From positions 1 through 9,141 of the forward strand of contig CAJUSN010000102.1 in NCBI GenBank assembly GCA_910589095.1: DNA of 9,141 nucleotides, given 5' to 3'. The translations under genes were made by a program, and so were the position numbers. The notes under the pieces are model-generated. The model had not been told where the DNA came from. It saw only the letters and a program-made list of their open reading frames with translations, and did no database searches. Positions 1 through 5,507 of the stretch are shown here, piece after piece (within the stretch, counting starts at the first letter, position 1; every line of letters starts with the position of its first letter). Source of the stretch: an uncultured Muribaculaceae bacterium (lineage in GTDB: Bacteria > Bacteroidota > Bacteroidia > Bacteroidales > Muribaculaceae).

Positions 1-14
1 ACCTTGTCACATAG

Positions 15-55
15 CCGGGTCCTCGGTAATGGCGGAGCCATCACCGAGGGCCCGG
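15..55. repeat. Long near-perfect hairpin in non-coding DNA at the left edge
   Basis: Arms 15-27 (CCGGGTCCTCGGT) and 43-55 (ACCGAGGGCCCGG) pair over 13 positions with a single G-T wobble (20 with 50). After one A-C mismatch (28/42) the pairing continues as ATGGC/GCCAT (29-33 with 37-41), closed by a GGA triloop (34-36). That makes 18 pairs in a 41-base element, most of them G-C. No T-run follows on either strand, so it does not look like an intrinsic terminator. It could be a dispersed REP-like repeat, part of a structured RNA, or a protein-binding palindrome. The structure is read directly from the sequence; the role is unknown. Confidence 0.6.
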
Positions 56-100
56 TCTCGTCCCATACCCCGCAAGCCCTGAAGGGGGTTCTTGTATCAT

Positions 101-131
101 CCCTCCCTAAGCTCCCTAAAGCCCTAACCCC
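101..131 (-). other. TTAGGG-like degenerate repeat with a canonical G-quadruplex pattern
   Basis: On the plus strand this is a run of C-tracts at 101-103, 105-107, 114-116, 122-124 and 128-131, separated by T, TAAGCT, TAAAG and TAA. On the minus strand it reads as G-runs of three or four with loops of 3, 5, 6 and 1 bases, which fits the usual G3N1-7 quadruplex rule. Three of the units contain TTAGGG. It lies just beyond the fumarase terminator and next to the 15-55 hairpin. Degenerate CCCTAA-type tracts like this may be dispersed intergenic repeats in this lineage, which is an inference. Whether a quadruplex forms in vivo cannot be told from sequence. Confidence 0.45.
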
Positions 132-184
132 GGGTTCCTTGCGCCCTCGATTTATTGCCCCACTCACCTCCATCTGCTTGCCAT

Positions 185-220
185 AAAAAAGCCCCGCGAA
201 ACTAATTCGTTTCGCGAGGC
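185..220 (-). terminator. Intrinsic terminator of the fumarase gene
   Basis: Read on the minus strand, GCCTCGCGAAAC (220-209) pairs with GTTTCGCGGGGC (202-191) through a 12-pair stem with one G-T wobble and a 6-base loop (208-203). Six T residues follow directly (190-185). The stem begins 40 bases past the fumarase stop codon. This is a classic rho-independent terminator for leftward transcription. In the rightward direction no T-run follows the stem. Confidence 0.9.
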
Positions 221-260
221 CATATCCTATCACCGACAACAAAGCCGGCAATCCATTGGT

Positions 261-1913
261 TTACTTGTTATTCAGCGCACAACCAGCACATTTTTGTGAG
301 ATTTCAGTGAAGAAATCGTTACCCTTGTCATCAACAAGGATGAACGCGGGGAAGTCCTCAACTTCAATCTTCCAGATAGCCTCCATGCCAAGTTCAGGAT
401 ATTCAAGAAGTTCCACCTTCTTGATGCTATTCTGAGCCAGAACGGCAGCCGGGCCTCCGATTGAACCCAAGTAGAAGCCACCATGTTTATGACAAGCGTC
501 AGTTACCTGCTTGCTGCGGTTGCCTTTCGCAATCATAATCATGGAACCGCCGGCGGCCTGGAACTGATCAACATAGGGGTCCATACGACCGGCTGTGGTA
601 GGACCGAACGATCCTGAAGCCATTCCTTCCGGTGTTTTGGCCGGACCGGCATAGTAAATCGGATGATCCTTAAGATACTGCGGCATTGGTTCTCCTGCAT
701 CAAGACGCTCTTTGATCTTGGCGTGGGCTATATCGCGGCCAACGATGATTGTACCGTTGAGCGACAAGCGGGTAGATACCGGATATTTCGACAGCTCGGC
801 AAGAACTTCGGGCATAGGACGATTGAGGTCGATCTTAACAACGTTGCCTTCGCCCTGCTTACGCATCTCTTCAGGAATCAACTCGCCGGGATTTGCATCC
901 AGTTTCTCAATCCAAAGACCGTCGCGATTGATTTTTGCCTTCACATTGCGGTCAGCGGAGCAGCTTACGCCGAGACCCACCGGGCACGATGCTCCATGGC
1001 GGGGCAGACGGATCACTCGAATGTCATGTGCAAAGTATTTGCCTCCGAACTGAGCACCCAAACCAATTTTGCGGGTAGCCTCAAGCAATTCCTTCTCAAG
1101 TTCCTTGTCACGGAATGCGTGGCCAAGCTCATTACCATGGTCAGGAAGATTGTCATAGTACTTCACGGATGCTTTCTTAACCGTAGCAAGGTTCATCTCA
1201 GCCGATGTGCCGCCGATCACGATAGCAATGTGGTAGGGAGGGCAAGCAGCCGTTCCCAATGTCTTCATCTTCTCCACAAGGAAAGGAACCAGGGTTTTGG
1301 GATTGATCAGCGCCTTGGTTTCCTGATAAAGATATGTTTTGTTGGCCGAGCCGCCACCTTTGGCAACATAAAGGAACTTATATTCATCCCCGTCAACTGC
1401 ATAGAGGTCAATCTGAGCGGGAAGATTGCAACCTGTGTTCACCTCATCATACATGTTGAGAGGTGCGTTCTGCGAATAGCGCAGATTGTTTTGGGTGTAA
1501 GTATCATAAACGCCCTTGGAAATCTTCTCCTCATCGCCACCGCCGGTCCAGACATTTTGTCCTTTTTTACCGATAACGATTGCTGTACCGGTGTCCTGGC
1601 AGAACGGAAGCTGACCCTTGGCTGCTACCTCCGCGTTGCGCAACATTGTGAGAGCTACGAACTTGTCATTATCGCTTGCTTCGGGATCATGGAGAATTTT
1701 AGCCACCATCTCGTTGTGCTCACGACGCAGCATGAACGCGTTGTCATGTGTGGCCTGACGGGTCAGAACGGTAAGGGCCTCGGGATCCACCACAAGCATT
1801 TCGCGGTCGCCCCATTTCTCAACTTTCACATAATCGGAAGTCAGGTGATAGTATTCCGTCGTGTCTGCCGACATTGGGAACATCTCCTGATACTTGAATG
1901 GTTTTGTTGCCAT
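261..1913 (-). CDS. fumA: Class I (iron-sulfur) fumarate hydratase
   Basis: Catalyses reversible hydration of fumarate to malate in the cytoplasm. In fermenting Bacteroidales it normally runs toward fumarate, which feeds fumarate reductase and succinate/propionate formation. The 550-residue product matches the length of E. coli FumA/FumB. Cluster-ligand cysteines are visible at C105 (LPFCQDTGTA), C224 (TAACPPYHIA) and C318 (GVSCSADRN), the spacing known for class I fumarases. The C-terminal domain (about 335-545) carries KGNRS at 463-467, and a CxxC pair (C542, C545) lies at the tail. The 4Fe-4S type is known to be oxygen-sensitive. I chose ATG 1913 because the translation turns from unconvincing sequence to family-like MATKPFKYQEMF there, and because a promoter at 1982-2014 would exclude longer starts such as 2054. 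The gene is monocistronic, with its own terminator at 185-220. The symbol indicates the class I type, not a proven fumA rather than fumB ortholog. Confidence 0.96.
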   Translation of the reverse strand: MATKPFKYQEMFPMSADTTEYYHLTSDYVKVEKWGDREMLVVDPEALTVLTRQATHDNAFMLRREHNEMVAKILHDPEASDNDKFVALTMLRNAEVAAKGQLPFCQDTGTAIVIGKKGQNVWTGGGDEEKISKGVYDTYTQNNLRYSQNAPLNMYDEVNTGCNLPAQIDLYAVDGDEYKFLYVAKGGGSANKTYLYQETKALINPKTLVPFLVEKMKTLGTAACPPYHIAIVIGGTSAEMNLATVKKASVKYYDNLPDHGNELGHAFRDKELEKELLEATRKIGLGAQFGGKYFAHDIRVIRLPRHGASCPVGLGVSCSADRNVKAKINRDGLWIEKLDANPGELIPEEMRKQGEGNVVKIDLNRPMPEVLAELSKYPVSTRLSLNGTIIVGRDIAHAKIKERLDAGEPMPQYLKDHPIYYAGPAKTPEGMASGSFGPTTAGRMDPYVDQFQAAGGSMIMIAKGNRSKQVTDACHKHGGFYLGSIGGPAAVLAQNSIKKVELLEYPELGMEAIWKIEVEDFPAFILVDDKGNDFFTEISQKCAGCALNNK

Positions 1914-1981
1914 AGGTATTCGTATTTTGGAATTTTGTTTTGGTATTTCTATCTCAGAATGGCTCTCGCCGATTCTTTCCA

Positions 1982-2014
1982 CAAAAATAGCTAATATTTT
2001 TCGGAACGGCCAAA
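1982..2014 (-). promoter_or_regulatory. Bacteroidetes-type promoter of the fumarase gene
   Basis: On the minus strand, TTTG (2014-2011) is followed after 21 bases by TATTTTTG (1989-1982). This matches the -33 TTTG and -7 TAnnTTTG elements of the Bacteroidetes primary sigma factor. Transcription would start near 1975 and give a leader of about 60 bases before ATG 1913. The elements are seen directly; activity is inferred. Confidence 0.6.
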
Positions 2015-2180
2015 AATTCACACATAGAAGTGATTTAAACTTTTTCAAATGCAAGATTTATTAATATTTTGAGCAGATTTGTCATCATTGATGAGGGGGA
2101 GATGTGGGCATCAGGACCGAAGAAATGGAGGCGAAATCACTTCCTATTTACATATATAAACATATCTCAAAGTTTTTTCT

Positions 2181-2188
2181 TAACTTTG
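2181..2188 (+). promoter_or_regulatory. Possible -7 element for the SGNH/MBOAT operon
   Basis: TAACTTTG fits the Bacteroidetes -7 consensus TAnnTTTG and lies 29 bases before ATG 2218. No TTTG is found 19-21 bases upstream, where the sequence is A/T-rich (about 2150-2162), so this would be a half-matching promoter. A GGAG at 2194-2197 is too far from the start codon to be a convincing ribosome binding site. Confidence 0.4.
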
Positions 2189-2217
2189 TAACTGGAGAAT
2201 AGCCATCACTTATCACC

Positions 2218-3027
2218 ATGAAAAGAAAACCTAAAAATATTGCAGGCGTTTGGTCGCTTCTGGCAGTGGCGTTAGCCATTGTCACTCTGCTTTCGCTATG
2301 TGATGAACTTAACTTACCGGGGGGCCTCACCCTCAAAACTTCCGGCATTGCGGAACGTCTCACTCGCGAGCCGGAATTACCCCCCGAAGAAGCCGCTACC
2401 CTAAGTCCCGATTCATTGATTGAAAAGATGAATCCTGACACCGTTGCGGTAGCCAAGCCTGACACCACATCCCACAACATCCTAATCTTCGGCGATTCAA
2501 TGCTCGAAGGACTCACTCGCCGACTGGCAGCCTACGCCGACGAGAACGGCCACACTCTGAATTCCGTAATATGGTACAGTTCTTCAACAAAGGTGTGGGC
2601 CGAGGGAGATACCCTTCGGAAATTCATCAAAAAGTATCACCCCTCTTACATTTTCATCAGCCTTGGCGGCAATGAGCTCTTCATCCGCGATATTGCCCAA
2701 TCACGTGAAAAATACGTTCGTAAGATTCTTAAGGAGATAGGCGATATTCCTTACATCTGGATTGGTCCCCCAAACTGGAAAAAGGACACAGGCATCAATG
2801 ATCTCATCGCTTCTTGCACTGCTCCGGGATGCTTCTTCCTCTCCAACGGTATGCACTTCGACCGTCAAAAAGATGGCGCACACCCCACATATGAGAGTGC
2901 GGCACTTTGGGTGGACAGTATTGCCCGTTGGATGCCTCTCCATGCAGCCCATCCTATAAAGATGAAGAAACCGACAAAGGCCACCGGCCGTGCAGCTTCT
3001 CAAGTAATGTTAACACCTCCCAAATGA
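2218..3027 (+). CDS. Membrane-anchored SGNH/GDSL hydrolase-like protein, partner of the MBOAT acyltransferase
   Basis: A 269-residue protein. A basic N-terminus is followed by one hydrophobic segment (about 11-27), a signal anchor or signal peptide that would put the rest in the periplasm. A linker rich in Pro, Glu and Asp (about 50-84) follows. The SGNH domain starts at ILIFGDSM (S94, block I nucleophile), has GGNE at 150-153 (block III) and ends with DGAHP (D219, H222), giving a plausible Ser-Asp-His triad. Paired SGNH and MBOAT proteins act in O-acetylation of alginate (AlgX/AlgJ with AlgI) and peptidoglycan (PatB/PacB with PatA/PacA), where the SGNH protein places or removes the acetyl group. 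The MBOAT gene begins 7 bases after the stop codon. The glycan substrate, and whether this is a transferase or an esterase, cannot be read from the sequence. The tail after about 245 is basic and low in complexity. Confidence 0.88.
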   Translation: MKRKPKNIAGVWSLLAVALAIVTLLSLCDELNLPGGLTLKTSGIAERLTREPELPPEEAATLSPDSLIEKMNPDTVAVAKPDTTSHNILIFGDSMLEGLTRRLAAYADENGHTLNSVIWYSSSTKVWAEGDTLRKFIKKYHPSYIFISLGGNELFIRDIAQSREKYVRKILKEIGDIPYIWIGPPNWKKDTGINDLIASCTAPGCFFLSNGMHFDRQKDGAHPTYESAALWVDSIARWMPLHAAHPIKMKKPTKATGRAASQVMLTPPK

Positions 3028-3034
3028 TGTTCCA

Positions 3035-4507
3035 ATGGACATAACAACCATTTTCCATAACCTTGGCGAGCTTCTGCGCTACGAAGCCAACTCTCCCATG
3101 ATTTTTTCCAGCGGACTGTTCTGGCTGCTGTTTGTCATATTCCTCCCCATCTATGCTCTGCTGCGCAACAGAATGTGGCAGATGATCATATTCGTATCGG
3201 CGTTCAGCCTGTACTTCTACTATAAATCATCCGGCATCTTCTTCCTGCTCCTCACAGGCACATCCATATTGGACTGGACCTTATCCAAGCTGCTGGTAAA
3301 GCAGAAACAGAAATGGCGCAGAAAGCTTTGTGTGGCGGTCTCAGTGTTAGCATCTCTCGGCATTTTGGCTTATTTCAAATACGCCAACTTCTTCCTGTGG
3401 AACTGGAACGCAATGGTCGAGGGCAACTTCCAGCCACTCGACATTATCCTTCCCGTGGGAATCTCGTTCTACACGTTCCAATCCATCAGCTATATTGTCG
3501 ATGTATACAAGGGTCGGCTCGCACCCACAGCAACTTGGCTTGAATATCTCTTCTTCCTCTCTTTCTTCCCGGCTCTCGTTGCAGGTCCCATTGTCCGCGC
3601 TGACTATTTCATCCCGCAGATCCGGCAATGCCGACACGCAACCATAAGTGAAACCTATCTCGGACTCTGGCTCATTATTATTGGCGTGGTGAAAAAAGCC
3701 ATAATAGCCGATTACATCTCCCAGTACAATGACCTAATCTTCCTCTCCCCCACGGGCTACTCCGGATTTGAAAGCCTTATGGGACTGTTAGGCTACGTGA
3801 TGCAGATTTACTGCGACTTCTCGGGCTACAGCGACATGGCCATAGGTATAGCCATGATTATGGGTTTCAAACTGATGAAGAACTTCGACTTCCCCTACAA
3901 GTCCAAGAACCTCTCGGAATTCTGGCGCCGATGGCACATTTCCCTTTCGACATGGCTGCGCGATTATGTGTATATCCCGCTCGGAGGCAATCGCAAAGGC
4001 ACACTGCGCACCTATATCAACAACTTTCTGACTATGCTCGTAGGCGGTCTATGGCACGGCGCAGCATGGAAATTTGTATTTTGGGGAGCCATGCATGGTG
4101 TGGGCCTCGCCGTACATAAAGCTTGCAAGCCTTGGCTTGACCGACTGCCCGACACATGGTTGGTGCGTGCCGTTTCATGGAGTGTAACCATGGTCTATGT
4201 CTCGCTCCTCTTCGTATTCTTCCGCGCTGAATCATGGGAAGACTCCCTGTTGATTCTTAACAACATTTTTACCAATTTCAGCTTTGACTACGCCCTGCCA
4301 TTCCTGAAAGTACGCTACGTGTGGGTTATCATGATGGTGATTATCATCGGAAGCCATTCGCTCCCTTCGCGATGGTACGACGCGGCTCAGCGCTGGTTCA
4401 TCCGATCCAACTGGATGGTGAAACTGGCGCTCTTCCTGGTGGTGGTTCAGCTGGTGATTGAATTTATGAGCGAGAACGTGGCCCCCTTTATCTATTTCCA
4501 GTTCTAA
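3035..4507 (+). CDS. MBOAT-family O-acyltransferase (AlgI/DltB-like)
   Basis: A 490-residue polytopic inner-membrane protein with many hydrophobic segments from about residue 22 to the C-terminus. MBOAT proteins of this kind move acyl groups, usually acetyl, from a cytoplasmic donor across the membrane for polysaccharide or envelope modification. Diagnostic stretches are LPVGISFYTFQS (139-150), FFPALVAGPI (177-186), CDFSGYSDMAIG (260-271), FWRRWHISLSTWLRDY (296-311) and GGLWHGAAWKFVFWGAMHG (337-355). H341 in LWHG is the likely invariant catalytic histidine, and H354 is a second conserved one. The length is usual for the AlgI group. It is probably cotranscribed and coupled with the SGNH gene just upstream. 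No glycan synthesis genes lie in the window, so the acceptor is unknown. DltB (D-alanylation) is unlikely because no dltA, dltC or dltD is adjacent. Confidence 0.94.
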   Translation: MDITTIFHNLGELLRYEANSPMIFSSGLFWLLFVIFLPIYALLRNRMWQMIIFVSAFSLYFYYKSSGIFFLLLTGTSILDWTLSKLLVKQKQKWRRKLCVAVSVLASLGILAYFKYANFFLWNWNAMVEGNFQPLDIILPVGISFYTFQSISYIVDVYKGRLAPTATWLEYLFFLSFFPALVAGPIVRADYFIPQIRQCRHATISETYLGLWLIIIGVVKKAIIADYISQYNDLIFLSPTGYSGFESLMGLLGYVMQIYCDFSGYSDMAIGIAMIMGFKLMKNFDFPYKSKNLSEFWRRWHISLSTWLRDYVYIPLGGNRKGTLRTYINNFLTMLVGGLWHGAAWKFVFWGAMHGVGLAVHKACKPWLDRLPDTWLVRAVSWSVTMVYVSLLFVFFRAESWEDSLLILNNIFTNFSFDYALPFLKVRYVWVIMMVIIIGSHSLPSRWYDAAQRWFIRSNWMVKLALFLVVVQLVIEFMSENVAPFIYFQF

Positions 4508-4508
4508 G

Positions 4509-4539
4509 ATTACGGAACCCGTTATCAACGGGAGGTAAT
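4509..4539. terminator. Hairpin between convergent genes, possible bidirectional terminator
   Basis: CCCGTT (4518-4523) pairs with AACGGG (4527-4532) over an ATC loop. Outside a small internal loop, ATTAC (4509-4513) pairs with GTAAT (4535-4539). The structure fills the 17-base gap after the MBOAT stop codon and overlaps the last codons of the leftward pseudouridine synthase. On the plus strand a short T-run (TTTT) ends at 4542. T-runs are weak on both sides, so termination is plausible but not certain. Confidence 0.4.
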
Positions 4540-5454
4540 TTTGCGGAATCCGCCCGGAATGGGTGTGGAGAAGTCCATCAGCTCCCCGCTGACCGGATGC
4601 ACAAATCTCAGGGTACGGGCATGCAAAGCCAGACGATGAAGGGGCGAAGCCACTGCACCATACTTACGGTCACCCGATATGGGATGGCCCAGATCCGACA
4701 TGTGAACGCGGATCTGATTCTTTCGGCCTGTATCAAGTTCAAGTTCCACCAATGAGAATTTCCCACTTGACTGCAGTGTGCGGTAGCGCGTTACGGCAAG
4801 CTGACCCTGCTCGGGATCTTCTGTCGAATATACCTCGAACTGGGAATTCTCCACAAGATAACTGCGCACAGTGCCGGATTCTTCCTCCATCTGCCCTTCA
4901 CACACGGCCACATAAGTACGGTTCAGCACCATATTATTCCAATTGTGCTGCATACGCTCTTTAGCCTCCATGGTCTTGGCAAACATCATCAACCCCGATG
5001 TGTCGCGGTCCAGGCGATGAACAATGAAAATCTTATTGCGAGGATCTGACCATTTCACATAATCACGCAGTATTGAATAGGCTGTTCCGTCAGGCGTTTT
5101 GTCATTACCCATGGACAGCAGTCCATAACCCTTATTCACCACTATTATATGCTCATCCTCATAAACAATTTTAAGCCTGCGGTTGTAGAACACCTTGAAC
5201 TCATGGGTGAAGTTCACTTTCACAGAGTCACCCTCTGCCAGCTCATGGTCAAACTGCCGGATAGGCTTGCCGTTCACAGCAACCTGGTTGTGGGCAAGAA
5301 ACTGCTTGATTGTGGTGCGTTTGCGGTCAGGCAGCGAGGCAATAAGATGTTCCATTAATTTGGTAGGAGCTGTGACAGGATATTCCTTGACAACTTCCGG
5401 AGCAAAGCCACCCCGGCGGGGGCGCTGCGAACGTGAAGATGAGTTCCGAGGCAT
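4525..5454 (-). CDS. RluA-family RNA pseudouridine synthase
   Basis: Converts specific uridines to pseudouridine in 23S rRNA or tRNA. The product has 309 residues. An Arg-rich, probably disordered N-terminus (1-17) is followed by an S4-like RNA-binding region (about 30-80, including TTIKQFLAHNQVAVNGKPI). The catalytic domain starts near residue 95 (IVYEDEHIIVVNKG). The RluA signature HRLDRDTSG lies at 146-154, with D149 as the catalytic aspartate. Further family motifs are the GRKNQIRVHM and GHPISGDRKYG stretches near the C-terminus. The S4 domain points to the RluC/RluD branch rather than RluA itself, but the target uridines cannot be assigned. It lies 53 bases downstream of topA on the same strand. 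I see no TAnnTTTG element or terminator in that gap, so cotranscription with topA is likely. Start ATG 5454 has no Shine-Dalgarno sequence. Confidence 0.94.
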   Translation of the reverse strand: MPRNSSSRSQRPRRGGFAPEVVKEYPVTAPTKLMEHLIASLPDRKRTTIKQFLAHNQVAVNGKPIRQFDHELAEGDSVKVNFTHEFKVFYNRRLKIVYEDEHIIVVNKGYGLLSMGNDKTPDGTAYSILRDYVKWSDPRNKIFIVHRLDRDTSGLMMFAKTMEAKERMQHNWNNMVLNRTYVAVCEGQMEEESGTVRSYLVENSQFEVYSTEDPEQGQLAVTRYRTLQSSGKFSLVELELDTGRKNQIRVHMSDLGHPISGDRKYGAVASPLHRLALHARTLRFVHPVSGELMDFSTPIPGGFRKITSR

Positions 5455-5507
5455 ATAGCGTGGGGTTATGAGGTTCTATGTTTTATTTGTGTGAGGCTGA
5501 CAGATTG

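Larger units (their letters stand above)
1914..2217. other. Divergent intergenic region between fumarase and the SGNH/MBOAT operon
   Basis: About 300 bases without a gene. It holds the fumarase leader and promoter on the left and a -7-like element for the rightward operon at 2181-2188. A small hairpin, TCATC-ATT-GATGA, lies at 2082-2094. An in-frame upstream extension of the fumarase reading frame reaches 2054, but its translation does not look like the enzyme's N-terminus. I see no RNA gene and no riboswitch-like fold here. Confidence 0.6.

Noticed and set aside
15..55. Signal recognition particle RNA or 6S RNA as an explanation for the left-edge hairpin
   Set aside because: The conserved SRP helix 8 motif (GGAA tetraloop with the asymmetric internal loops) is absent, and there is no large central bubble as in 6S RNA.
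101..131. True telomere or chromosome end suggested by TTAGGG units
   Set aside because: The repeats are few and degenerate and lie beside a bacterial operon-type gene; nothing indicates a linear replicon.
4..186. 60-codon open frame at the left edge, beginning with TTG
   Set aside because: It runs through the hairpin and the C-rich repeat, so its LPKLPK-like translation reflects the DNA repeat; no start signal is visible and the true upstream sequence is missing.
663..1994. 443-codon open frame on the plus strand opposite the fumarase gene
   Set aside because: It lies almost wholly antisense to a clear fumarase, has no recognisable domain, and its long open length follows from the codon use of the real gene.
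2278..2304. Lipoprotein signal at C28 of the SGNH protein
   Set aside because: The sequence before the cysteine is LLSL, with leucine at -1, which does not fit the lipobox (Gly, Ala or Ser at -1). A signal anchor or ordinary signal peptide is more likely.
2148..2516. 122-codon minus-strand frame opposite the start of the SGNH gene
   Set aside because: Shadow of the SGNH gene; the composition is Ser/Arg-rich and no promoter or domain supports it.
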